Shown here: positions 12,515-24,800 of the stretch, piece by piece | Numbering within the stretch: position 1 is the first letter of the stretch | Layout: each line of letters starts with the position of its first letter | From: Spodoptera frugiperda | Lineage: Eukaryota; Arthropoda; Insecta; Lepidoptera; Noctuidae | DNA length: 64,000 nt | Reading direction: 5' to 3' | Assembly (NCBI RefSeq): GCF_023101765.2 | Contig: NC_064223.1 | Coordinates: forward strand, 3,100,001-3,164,000 | The notes under the pieces: model-generated | Database searches by the model: none | Told to the model about the DNA's origin: nothing | Seen by the model: only the letters and a program-made list of their open reading frames with translations | Made by a program: the position numbers and the translations under genes

Positions 12515-13676
12515 ATGAGATTTTCATCACTTAATATCATAGAGATAGTGGCCAAATGTCGACCCATCAAATATAAAAAAGATACCTTTTTCACAATACG
12601 CAATACGATTGGTTCTCTCCTAGTAATCTATTAAACCTTTTGACTGCCGACAGAAAACTGTCGAGGGCAAATCCTCCCATATCGTGTCTCGCATGCTGTC
12701 CCTTATGGCGTCCAACGTGTAAACTTAATAATTATCATCTAGTAATATATGAAAAGTTCCACTTACATACTTAAGTCGAGTAAGCGCAAGTGAGCGTAAA
12801 AGCTTCATAACATGCGACTTTGACCTGAAGTTGACACATTGCGTACTTGACCGTTTTAATGTGGATCATGATAGAATTTTCGTTATAACACAATTATCTC
12901 ACAATATGAACTAATCTTCATTTAGTTTCGCAAGTGTCGTGACTGGGATCGCTATGCGCCGGCGCAGTTAAAAATGTGGCGCGGGGTCAAGGGCGGGGCG
13001 ATGAGCTTTGTCATGGCGCATGGCGTGAGACAGGTACACAGGTACACACTACACAGGTACACTGCACTAACCTACATACTTCAGAATTCGTGCTCGTGAC
13101 ATAAGATATTGTTGTTGTAGCCTGGCTGGCGGCCATCTTTAGATCTCTTGATCAGATTATTTTACAAAAACACGAAAAAAATATTCCATCGTGCCTGATT
13201 CCCCTTGTTTAGTTCGCCTGTTATTTTACCTATGTTGCGTTACTGGGTTGATCGAGAAAGGTTGCGTCTAAAGGGATCATTCGTAGGTCAGGCGAGAATG
13301 CAATCGAATACAGTTCGAATGTTTCGAATTGACAATTACAGAATAGGTCATACGACAGTATTTCAATATATTAGATTTTTGAAAATTTCGGTAGAAAGTA
13401 GACTACTTTGGATGGATTTTATGTACTTCGTCTACCACGTATTCTTTAAAAGTTTTAAGTTATTTTTATGAGGTGGTCAAGTTTTCTATAATTTATTATA
13501 AGGCTTTGTTTTATCACTTCTGGTAAACCTATGTGGAAAAATACCTTCAGTATTCTAATAATTTAAATAGCTAATTATGTACAGGATTTTTGTGATGAGA
13601 GCCAACTATTTCAACTCCATAAAGTTGGCCCCAAACAATGATTTCAAATAAAACTCAGAACTGAAGCAGATTCTAT

Positions 13677-13682
13677 TTTATT
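13677..13682 (-). terminator. Probable polyadenylation signal of UBR4
   Basis: TTTATT on the plus strand, i.e. AATAAA on the gene strand, about 425 bases after the stop codon. The 3' UTR would cover about 13655-14105; it shows no recognised element. Confidence 0.6.
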
Positions 13683-14105
13683 ATAGTAAACCCAAACTGC
13701 AATTACAATAGAAGCACGAACATTTTCAAAATGCAATACAGAATAATTTTACATTGTATAAATAACAGCATATAAGGACAGGAAGAAGAGAAAGGATATT
13801 AGAACACTAGAAGCATAGTCATGTGTTATAGTTTTAGATTAATTATGTGATAATAGAAGCCTCGAGCCGCCAGTGAAGGGATGACACGGCCTTGTTGACT
13901 GAACTATTTCATGTGCCATCTCACGACACCACTTTATCAAAGAATACAATCTGTAGAGATACGAACAGCGTTAAAACTACGGCATACATTGAGTAATATG
14001 TTGATACACAAGCTATTTTCTAGGGGACTATAGAATGTTATATTTTTTTTGTTAGATGGCCATGCACCCGTTGTAACCAAGGCAGTGCGGTGGCGCGGGC
14101 CACTC

Positions 14106-17100
14106 TCAAGGTTGTTCGTCTATGAGTGTCTGTAGGAAGGCGTCGGGCTCCGGGATGTCCTCGAGGAAGCCGGCGGCGTCGCAGAACTCCGCGAAGGAGG
14201 CGCAGGGCAGCAGCTCGTCGGTGAGAGTGGTCACTATGCGCTCGGCCGCCTTGCCGTTCGCTTCGTCATTGTGTCGGATGTACTCGGCGAGTTTCACTGG
14301 CCACTGGTCTACTGTTGTTGCGGTTACGTTCTGTTGAAGAGAAGGTATATTAGTATTTGTATTTTTATAAACGACTCATTGCTATGAGTCGTTAATAAGT
14401 AAGTAATATAGTAACTGGTGAAAAGTAGTGGTTGCATTTGAAATGCGCTTAGCACACCTCCCGTATTTTCTGCGAAGACGATTTTCTTTGGTGTTTTTTG
14501 CAAAAAGTCGACCAAAGAAACGAAATATAACACATTATTTTCTAGATTTACCCAAACGTTTCTAAAGAAAATTTAAAAATTTAAATCCAAGTCATAGTTA
14601 CCTTGAACATGACAGTGTACAGCTGATCGATGATGGCCACAAAGAGCGCGTAGGGCTTGTAGTCCTGCCACTGCTTGAGCGCGCGCTGGTCGGGCGGCAG
14701 CGCGCGTATGGCGGGCCCGGCCGGGCACACCGCGCGCACGTGGCCGATTACTAGCAGGCGCTTCAACATGTCCACCTTCACCGCACGCCATCTGTACACA
14801 GAAGTGGGTTATTAATTATAACATCTGACTTAGAATATCTTTTTAGAGGTTGGTTTTGCAGATTGAGAAGCTAAGATGATTTTGGTACTAATAAAAACGT
14901 ATTCTAGAATTTCTTATTTTGAATTTGTTTAAAATGTTCAATATTCTCAATTTTCACGAGACATACCAAAACAGTTACGTTTAACTCGACTAGTTTTAAA
15001 ATACGTCAGGGACTCATATTCATAAGTCGCGACTATGAGATGCGCGTCGTGTGTCACGCTTTGCTGCTTAGTTATCTCACTAAACAGTACATAGGCTGTT
15101 AAAGAACTGAATTGACTTCATCATCATCATCAGCCGAGAGACGTCCACTGCTGAACAAAGGCCTCCCCTTAGTCCTCCTGAATTGACTTCACAGTTAGTA
15201 AATTGTGTGTGTTTATGAACTTACTTGGCGTGTGGGTAGAGCATGAGCATGAGTGTGAGGAAGTAGAGCGGGCCCTCGGCGTCGTGCGCGGACTCCAGCA
15301 GTCGCGCCGGCGCCCAGGCCAGCGCCGCCTCCAGCGCAGACACCTCGCGGGCTGACACACGGCTCCTGTGTACATGGGAAATGTAGACACATAATGCGTT
15401 ATTTTGCGCAGTGTGGATGCGCTATTTTGCGCAACCTGTATACTGCTACAGCGCTGTTTTGCGCAGTAGCGCATAGCGTAGTGTTTTGCGCAACTATGTT
15501 TTTAGCCACGTTGAGTATTTATTAATGATAGTTTGTGACCAAAGCTGAAATTGAATGTTGGTTACTTTTTGAATATTTATATTGACAACCCTATTTGTTG
15601 TGCGTTAATTTTGTTTTATTTAGCCCTGATGATGACATTTGGAATACTTTTCAACGCAGTACAAACGACGTTTCAGGTTAATTCATTAATGATAGAAAAC
15701 AAGTCTAAAAGTCTCTAAAAGACATAGTAATAGTACGACGTACGTGTTGATGACGTAGAGCGCCATGTGCACGAGCGCGGGCACGAGCTGCATGTTGGAG
15801 AGCGGGCCGCCGCCGCCCGTGTCGTCGTGGAACGTGCGCCCGCGCGCGAACCGCAGCAGCAGCAGCTTCAGGTCGTGCAGCGTGCACGTGTGCCCGATGT
15901 CGCGGTGCCCCGTGCATTCCTGGGGGGGGGGGGACAATACGTTTTTAACACTTGGATTTATAGTAAAACTACCAACAAACAGAAGCTTTATCTTTATAAT
16001 AGATATTGAAACACAATTAAATATTAAAATTGAGGTAAAAAGGTGGCGCAAGTTTGCGCAACCCATGCGCATTACCATTACCATTAAGAGTGACGATGTA
16101 AGTGTATTAATTATTTCATTAGATAATAGTTTACAACGGCGTTGATAGCATAGTTTAATAACGTTATACATTCTCAATAATCATGTTTGAATGAATGTAT
16201 ACCTGTAAATAAGTGGTGTGCCGAGCGAGACAGCTAGCGAATGCCGGCTCGGGTACATGCGGCCCCCACAAGGGGAGCAGACCGTTGCAGCGAGTCGATG
16301 CATTCTGTAGCGCAGCACTCTCCCACTCGTCTCTGTAGAAGGGTAATTAAAATTGTAATAAACTGATAAGGAAATAAAGAGCTAGGATAGGCTACTGATA
16401 GAACTGTGCTACATAACTTTTAGCGCCGCGGCTTTGTCATGCGTAATACGTGAACTTTCTCGACAGTTTTACCATAGTTCACATGACATACTAGTCGCAT
16501 TAGCTTGCAATGTATAAACTGATAAGGTAAGTCCCTCCTCTTTCCAAGAACTTCAAGGATTAGTGTTTAATAAAACTAATATCATCATCTATCGTCATCA
16601 TCATCATCATCATCACATCAGCCATAAGACGTCCACTGCTGAACATAGGCCTCCCCTAATGACTCTCATATAGGCCGGTTGGAGGTGACCTGCATCCAAC
16701 TAATATAATATTTATAAATAGTTTGCTCTCATACCTGGCCCGCGCGAGTCGTACCGCGGCCATGTGACACTCGACGTGCACGATGTTGTAGTGCGACACC
16801 GTGGTGTAGCCCAGCGTCTTGCGCGCGCGCACCTCGTACTCCTCCACCGGACAACGCTTCGTGAACGTGTAGATACCTAGCACCTGTACACCGGTACGAT
16901 AAACGCATATTAGATAGTTGAATAATTATAAAAATGGCTTCTACTGAAATTATGTTATCTATGGAAGAATGAAAGTTTAGACTACGATTATGAAACCTGG
17001 TGTTTCCTCTTGAATATCGTTCCTCTCGAGTAAGCACATTAAGACGTAATACCAACTATTAATAACAAATTAAACCTCATCTCCACCATACAAACGCACA

Positions 17101-18877
17101 ATAAATTAATCGTGCGAATACGCGCGTACCAATAAGCGTGCGACTTTCTCTGAAATAATGTGTGCTACACTGTGGAGATAAAGTTGTATTTGTTATGTTA
17201 TTAATTAGATTTCAGCTCTGCGTCCGTATAAATGTATCCTAAGCTAGACACTACATTTATAGGTGAAGTAAAATACTGAATCTTGAAGGTACCTTCGCAC
17301 AGTGTTTTAGAAACCCTTGGGGAGGACATTTTTAGCTAATAACGTATATCGATGTAGTTAGTCCTAATAACACAAATTGCAAAAGAAACCCCATGTCAAT
17401 TATTTTTAGTTTTCGAGAAAAAAATACTAAAGTTGCTAATTCGGAGTGTGGTTTATATAGGATTTTTAAAAAAATTCTTTTATCTTTAAAATAAAGAGCA
17501 AAATTTGATATCCGGATTTTATCTCATATATTTATGTGTTATTCAAGCTTTACAACACGAATGAATTGTAACTAGGTACAGAGATATTTGCAAAAAATCC
17601 AATTATAGTTTCTATTTTTTATTTTTTTATTGACATAGTTTCCGCACGAAATCTTCATGGTAAATGATAGTTAGCCTTTTGTACTATGTACTTAAATTAA
17701 ATCAGCCACATAATCCGTGGTATTACAAAATTATGTACAATTGAAAAAAAATCTAAGCGCCTTTATTATTACAAATAGCAAAGTCAACAATCAGCACTTT
17801 GCTTTTTAAATGATACAATAATTTTATCTAGAGAAGTCGACATTTTAGAAGATGATGCTTAAAATAAATTCTTATTTAATTTACCATAAAGATATGTTTA
17901 ATATATACATGTTTTAATGTGTATTTCTTTCAATTACGTAGGTCCTAGTAATAGTCACCACACGATTTTTAATTGCAAACTATCATGACATGACTTTTGC
18001 TATATGGTAGATTAACTAAGAATTTATTTTAAGCATCATCTTCTAAAATGTCGACTTCTCTAGATAAAATTATTGTATCATTTAAAAAGCAAAGTGCTGA
18101 TTGTTGACTTTGCTATTTGTAATAATAAAGGCGCTTAGATTTTTTTTCAATTGTACATAATTTTGTAATACCACGGATTATGTGTCTGATTTAATTTAAG
18201 TACATAGTACAAAAGGCTAACTATCATTTACCATGAAGATTTCGTGCGGAAACTATGTCAATAAAAAAATAAAAAATAGAAACTATAATTGGATTTTTTG
18301 CAAATATCTTTGTACCTAGTTACAATTCATTCGTGTTGTAAAGCTTGAATAACACATAAATATATGTGATAAAATCCAGATATCAAATTTTGCTCTTTAT
18401 TTTAAATATAAAAGAAAAATTTTTAAAAATCCTATTTAAACCACACTCCGAATTAGCAAATTTAGTATTTTTTTTCTCGAAAACTAAAAATAATTGACAT
18501 GGGGTTTCTTTTGCAATTTGTGTTATTAGGACTAACTACATCGATATACGCTATTAGCTAAAAATGTCCTCCCCCAAGGGTTTCTAAAACACTGTGCTTC
18601 GTTCTTTCCCTTTCAAAGACAATGACTAAGAGTAAAAATACAGTTTGAAGACAAGTATTATTCTGAATAAGCAAAGAAACAATGTATTTATTACCTTAGT
18701 AGGCTGGTACTTGTACCCCTCCCGGCAGATGCAGCAGACGGCGCCGTTCTCCTCGGCGAGGTCGGCGACCTGCTGCGTGAGCGAGCACTGCGCGGTCACC
18801 TGCCCGCGCTCGTTGCTGCGCATGCCCAGCGCGCCTAGCTGCCGCTCGCGGACTGCCATCGCTAGGCGTTTCTTCTC
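14106..18877 (-). CDS. UBR4: UBR4 C-terminal E3 module with hemi-RING (7 exons)
   Basis: Exons 18695-18877, 16735-16883, 16203-16332, 15744-15919, 15225-15365, 14602-14791 and 14106-14330. The first carries the zinc-binding start CCICREGYKYQPTK, the second continues VLGIYTFTKRC and ends with a His/Cys group (SHYNIVHVECH). Together they form the hemi-RING, the atypical zinc finger known to recruit UBE2A/B. Downstream exons give EWESAALQNA, CNGLLPLWGPHVPE and the C-terminal WPVKLAEYIRHND region, ending EQP. Conservation with vertebrate UBR4 is very high in the first three exons and drops toward the end. All phases agree. The acceptor of exon 15744-15919 has an unusual pure 12-C tract. Confidence 0.95.
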
Positions 18878-21800
18878 CTGTTGAGTTAATAGTTTGTTTG
18901 TTATTTAAAATATGTTTTTGGTTTCTTTTATGAAATAACATCTTCAGCGTACTTATACTGATAAATAGTAACACTACAGAATCAATGAAAGTTAGTTCAT
19001 TAAAAGACAAAATCAAAGCATTTATTTCAATTAATCCTAAATATGGCACTTTTGAAACGTTAAATTGAATTGTCCGTCAGTCTGTCTGTCAGTGAAGCTA
19101 GGCTAAAATGATTGAGGTGTTTAAGATAGGCTTAGTTACAAAATGATTCTTCTACATGGTACATACAGGATAATATGTGCCGTTGTGTACTTGCACGCGT
19201 TATCTTTTTATCATAAAAATGTATTCTTGCCAATTACACAAAACACCCCATATAGTAAACACGTGACGTTACAGACCTGCCTGGTGAAGTCCCGGACCTG
19301 CTGCACCTTGGCGGCGCACTGCGGCTGGGAGCGCAGCGCCTCCAGCAGGTTCTCGGCCAGCGACCCCACGTGCTCGCCCGACGACACCTGCTCCAGACGG
19401 TGCACTATCGGGATCACCTTCTCGCATACTAGCATCTAGGAAACAAACCAACAAAAGGCCGAATGTATATGGATCTTCCAAAATGTAATTTCCTATGTAC
19501 CTACATTTTAAGCAAATAAAGATTTAATATAAACATTTTAGCAATTTTATTTATTATCTACACTTTATTGAATTGTCAACAGTGACTGGTATTGTCTATG
19601 AAGTACTTTTACAGAAATAGTATTTTTGTATAATAACAATCGTGGAATTCATCAATAAGAATCCTTATGTATCTTGGAGATTAGTCGAGAATCCTGTAAC
19701 AGTTTACGTAAGTCATATATTTTTCAATGAAATAAAACATACAGCTGTTTATAATTTGTAAATCATAACAATGGATTTTTTTATAAAATAACAATACCTA
19801 AAGTTTAATAATCTCAATTCAAGCTGACACTGCCAGAAAAAGTTAATTAAAAGTTTTTTAGATTGTAGTCCGAAATATAGCACCAATAACCTGAACTAAA
19901 CTAAAAATACTATAAATTAGTTACCTGCGTGGGCTCGTGGTCGGCGGCGAGTCCCGTGAGGAAGCGCAGTATGTACTTGAGTGCGGGACGACTGATGAAC
20001 TCCTTAAGCTCGTCAGAGTCCGTGCACACCAGGGTCGGCTTCACACACGGGGCGTGTTTCTACGGACAGGGCAATAACATGCACTTCGTAAATGGGTACA
20101 AATATTTCAAGGTTTTAAAGATAATCGTTGGCCGCATCATCGTTTACCACAGAGATGAGAGAGAGGCAAAACGCCTGAAGGAAAAAGTCTAAGCTACCAA
20201 AATCAGCTGAATTTCAGTGATTTTGGTAGCATTTCTTTGGGCCTATAGAAACGGCTAAGAATGATTAATAGTTAGAATATGCTAAACAGAATCCTTAGTA
20301 AAAGTTTACGAGATTGTCCGGCTTTCTGATTGACCGACTTGAAAAAACCAACAAATCAGAGCGCCGAACGTGCTCTCGTTTCAATTACTTTAAACGTAAA
20401 GCAAACTCATACTAAGGCTACAGTAAACTAAACTATTACTGTATTCAATTACAATTGGTGAAGATACTTACCACAATATACTCAAGCGCATCACGAACAA
20501 CTCCAAGCGAGATCAAATAGTCCTTCAACGTGCCACCAATGGAGTTCCTCTCGATATTGGCACAGAAGACACAGAACAGTTCCATGCGGAACTCCTCCTC
20601 GGTCCATTGTTCAGAGTCCAGGCGGTCGAAGTCCAGTACTGGCTTGAAGTGGTCCACTAACATCGCCATCTTGAGATCATTGCCGTACACTAGCGCGGCT
20701 AGCACGCGGGTCAAGTGGCCTAGAGCCACTGAGTTGCTGCGGATACCTGTGTTAAAGAGAAATGTGTCTTATGTGTATGGTTATAGAGTGGGTTTTAGAA
20801 TAAATGTTAATGATGGTAAAACATTTAATAGGAGTTTGTATATAAAACTTGCGGTAGCGCAATAGTAGTAAGTTTTGCGCAATGAGTTGCGCATCATTGC
20901 GCAAAGTTAAAAAGCTACCATTAAAGTTACCAAGTTCTATAATACTTTGCTTATAGTATAAAAAAGAGAAACAGTCAATATTTTACAGTTTATACGGTTA
21001 TTCCAACATACCTGGACACTCAGTACAGTTGAGCAGTGCCTGCACGTACTCCGGTCCTCCGAAAGTGAGCGAGAACTGTAGGAAGGACTCCAGGCTCTCG
21101 CTGGCGGCCACTGATAGGATACGCTCCATTATCTATACATAAACAAGATGCTATTAGTTACTGAACTTATTGTAGCCTGTTTAGGAAAAGCCAAGCATTA
21201 TTCACTTCTACTTCTTTAGTTATCTCATATAAATTGTAGTACATCTTTATGGTAAAAATGAATTTAAAAGGACGAGTCTGAGTTATAAAATGATATAAGA
21301 TAGTCATCTAGTAGATAAAACGACCTTGATAAAACTACGACTACTTCTAGGGTTGCATTTTGGCTGTTAAATGTTCACTTACCTATAAGTTTACATTAGC
21401 AAAAAAACGGAAGAAAAACATTATTAACATTAAAATCACAAGTGAATACATTAATCCAAAGATTCCTTTACCACACTACTTATTCACATTTCAGTTTATT
21501 CTTGTTTTAGACATTTTTAAAGCATTACGTTTCAGACTCTTATGACCCAGGTTCAACAATATCATCACATAAAACACACAAACATAACAAATCATACAAG
21601 TATCACTAACCTCTAGCAGTTGGTACACGAGCTGCGCGCGCGCCATGTCCTTCTCCTCGATGGCGGCGAGATGTAGCGCGTGCAGTAACACGGGCAGTGC
21701 GCGCGTATCCGCGCGAGTCAGTACGCGCACGCAGCGACGTACGCGCGTACATAGTGACACCAGGCGTAGAAGAGTAGAGACTAGCGCACGCGCCGCGCCT

Positions 21801-24800
21801 ACTCGTTGTATAGCTGCTAGGCGCTGCAGCATTACTTCGATACCACCTAGGAAGGAACGAGTCATTGTATAAAAAAAGTTGGATATAAAAGAGTTGGAGT
21901 TGTAAGGTTGAAAAACTGTTGAATTGATGAAAATGACGTATTGGTAAACAATGTCAACAATTTTTATAGTTCATACAAAATTAGATGAATAAAATGTGAC
22001 TCATGATGGAATATCGGCTTTCTACAATAACGAATGACCTTAATAAAACTCGTTTTATTTAAAGACGTACCTTACAAAAATATTAAAATATCTTACCACA
22101 ATCAGCAAGTACGTTAGCCATCCTATACAGCTGCTCGTCGTCGACTGCCTCAGCGTTGGCCTGAGTGAGTCGCTCCACGAACTCCTCCGTGGCGTCTCCG
22201 AGCAATCCTCTCATACGGTACACTACTCGCATCGCGTCTACACCCTCACCAGATGTGCACCACACCTTTGAAATAGACAATACCAAGTTAATATTTTTGC
22301 AAAAAAAAAAGTATATGTTATCTCCCTTTCACTCAGGTTTCCTATACGGAACGCAATCTAAATATAGAATCGAAGTATTTTATAAACCAATATAATCGAT
22401 ATTAGTAACTCGTGTTGGACATTTACGCATCGTAATTATGGAGAAATCGATATGGGGATTACCCCATATCACCATTTGACAACAATTTGACAGTTGATAT
22501 GGTCAAAATCGGGACCTTATTTGTTCACCATCCACAAGCATTATCTTTCAATAATTACTAATACTTTTCTACTACTATTTTCAGTACACGCGCCTGAAAT
22601 ATCACCGCACAAAGTACCAAACGAACCTTTTTGTAAACATCCTTGACAGGCAGGTCGAGCGACATGATCTTGTTGCAGACGAGCAGCTCCATGCCGTTGT
22701 CGTCTTCCAGCAGCGCGACCAGCTCGCAGTCGGTGCAGATCTTGTTCTTCACGTCACGCATGAGCGGACCCATGCCCGGCTCCAGGGAGGAGTATGGGTT
22801 GCCTAACATACGACCCTGTGGGAAAATTGTTGTGTTAAAGTTGATTTTTGAGTATTGTATAAACACGTGTTTAGGAAACAAGATTAAAATCAAATGGTTA
22901 TTATAGTGCATTTTCTCTATGTGATATGAAAACAGAGAAGCGGGGTAAGTTGGGTAGCCAAAAAAGAAATTGGGGTGGTAGATGCGAGATGAAGGGAAGA
23001 TAGGGGGAGTAAGTAAAGAGGGATTGGGGGAAGAGAAATGGCAAAAAAGGGGGATTGGGTGGAGGAAGGGCAGGTGGGAGTTACATTTAGAGTAAAAAGA
23101 GATGACGGATAGAGGTTTAAGACAGAATAACTGGAGCAAATATTGCCTTACCTGTAAGAAGTCTTCCTGCTGCGGGTCTTTCTCCAGCGTAAGGAAGAAC
23201 TCCCCGACGTCGTTCTCCTCGGGGTAGATGATGGAACAGAGTCTCTCGAATATGAACACCGGCGTGCGGTAGTCGTGTAGCGGGTACTTCTGCACGGTCT
23301 CTATGCAGACCGCCATGAACTCTGCTGTTTCAGCTTCAGTGCCTAAAGATGGAAAATTTAATGATTTAAAAATCTTCTTGGTAAGTATTTCACTATTATT
23401 GTTTATACTATACTATACGTTTTGATATACTAAAGACCTTCTATCGGTAACGTATTGGGCAAGTAATATGTTTTTTTACGACAAACCGATAGCAATACGC
23501 TATATTCATAGAGGAAGCCACCAGGCCTCCAGTAACTACACTCACACACAAGAAACAAAACGCAAGCGTTGATTCACGCCGGTTTCCAGCAAATCCATGG
23601 TATCACTTCAGTGGAGTCGTTCGATTAGCCGCATACCAAAGCCTACGCTTTCTTTACTATATAAGGGAATGATAGCATTCCTATCATTCGCACCTTATTT
23701 AATTATTACAGAAACTTGACTTATGAATCACTAACCAGTAGTCATCTCCTCGAGCAGTTCCAGCAGTTTCTCCTGCGTGTCGTCGGTGAGGCGCGTGCGT
23801 TGCACGACGAGGCGGCGCAGCGACAGGTACCCGCCCAGTACGGCGCCCACCAGGCGGCCCTTGTATGTACGCCGCGCGCCGCTCTCTTCTAAGAACATTG
23901 CTAGTAGCTCCGTCAGACGTTTTAGCGCGTAACCTGAGAAACGGAACAAAAGTCATTAATACCCGTATTTGTTGGCATTTAAGGTTATAAAATTAGGTTG
24001 GCCAGCACACCATGAGATGATTAAGGAACTATCACCCGAATACTCAACGCTAGTCAATTTTAAGACGCTCTCAAATGTATTTCTGTCACTATCAATTCTT
24101 TATAAAATGACAGAGATAGTATGATATTTAAGTACAACTTAAAATTGAGTAGCATTTGAGTATTCGGGCGTATATCTATTAAAACCAAAAGAAGAGCAGT
24201 CTTATCCAATTAGGTTTAGGTCTGTCTAGCTTTTCAATTAGTTGTAACGACTCTCATTGATGACGCAAGATGCTATGAACCAACCTATTTACTCGTACAA
24301 AACTATCACAACCGAATAGATCGGTAATTGTAAATTGAACTTTATTTCTAGCTACTAAAACTCTCTTTACCTTGCGCCAAGTCAGAAGTGAGCGTAGTTT
24401 CTTCAAGGCGATGCAGCTGTTCGATCTCCTTGGTCATCAGGTCGGCTATCTGTTGCAGAACTCCGCGCAACGCCAGGAACTGCTTCCATGGCGCTTCGGA
24501 TGCCAGAGCTATAGGTAAAAACAACAGTATTAAGATACGTGTTTGCGCAAACGGTTTCAATAATAGGGTATTATCCTACTAGTCAAATTCAATACTTTTA
24601 TCGAAATGTTAAACACGTTACTTTTCTATGAATTTTGTATGAAATTGTAAATTATGACGTCATAATTTTTTTTGCGTTAAATAGCATACTTATTACGCAA
24701 AAAAATGCAAGAAAAATTAAATAAATAGGTATATCGTCAAATGAATGAATGAAAATACGATTATTTCGGGATATTTTATTATATTGAAATATCAAAATAA

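Larger units (their letters stand above)
10968..13659. other. Tail-to-tail intergenic region
   Basis: Aquaporin 3' UTR to about 11690, then about 2 kb up to the presumed UBR4 cleavage site. Contains a strong hairpin at 12467-12514 and a GC-rich patch around 12950-13025. No reading frame here has coding character. Confidence 0.65.

Noticed and set aside
12950..13025. CpG-rich promoter of a third gene
   Set aside because: Short GC-rich patch only. No downstream exon on either strand, and it lies in the tail-to-tail region.
13205..13471. 88-codon plus-strand frame in the intergenic region
   Set aside because: No start context, AT-rich codon use, no similarity recognised, and it lies between the two 3' ends.
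15765..16145. Plus-strand 126-codon frame
   Set aside because: Antisense shadow of a GC-rich UBR4 exon running into intron sequence; no recognisable protein.
15686..16177. Minus-strand 163-codon frame as an independent gene
   Set aside because: It is UBR4 exon 15744-15919 extended through introns on both sides; the splice sites and phases place the exon in UBR4.
22558..23316. Minus-strand 252-codon frame as one continuous exon
   Set aside because: It covers two UBR4 exons (22627-22815 and 23152-23342) plus the intron between them. The middle has low-complexity HPxxPLxxHF-like sequence and is bounded by good splice sites.
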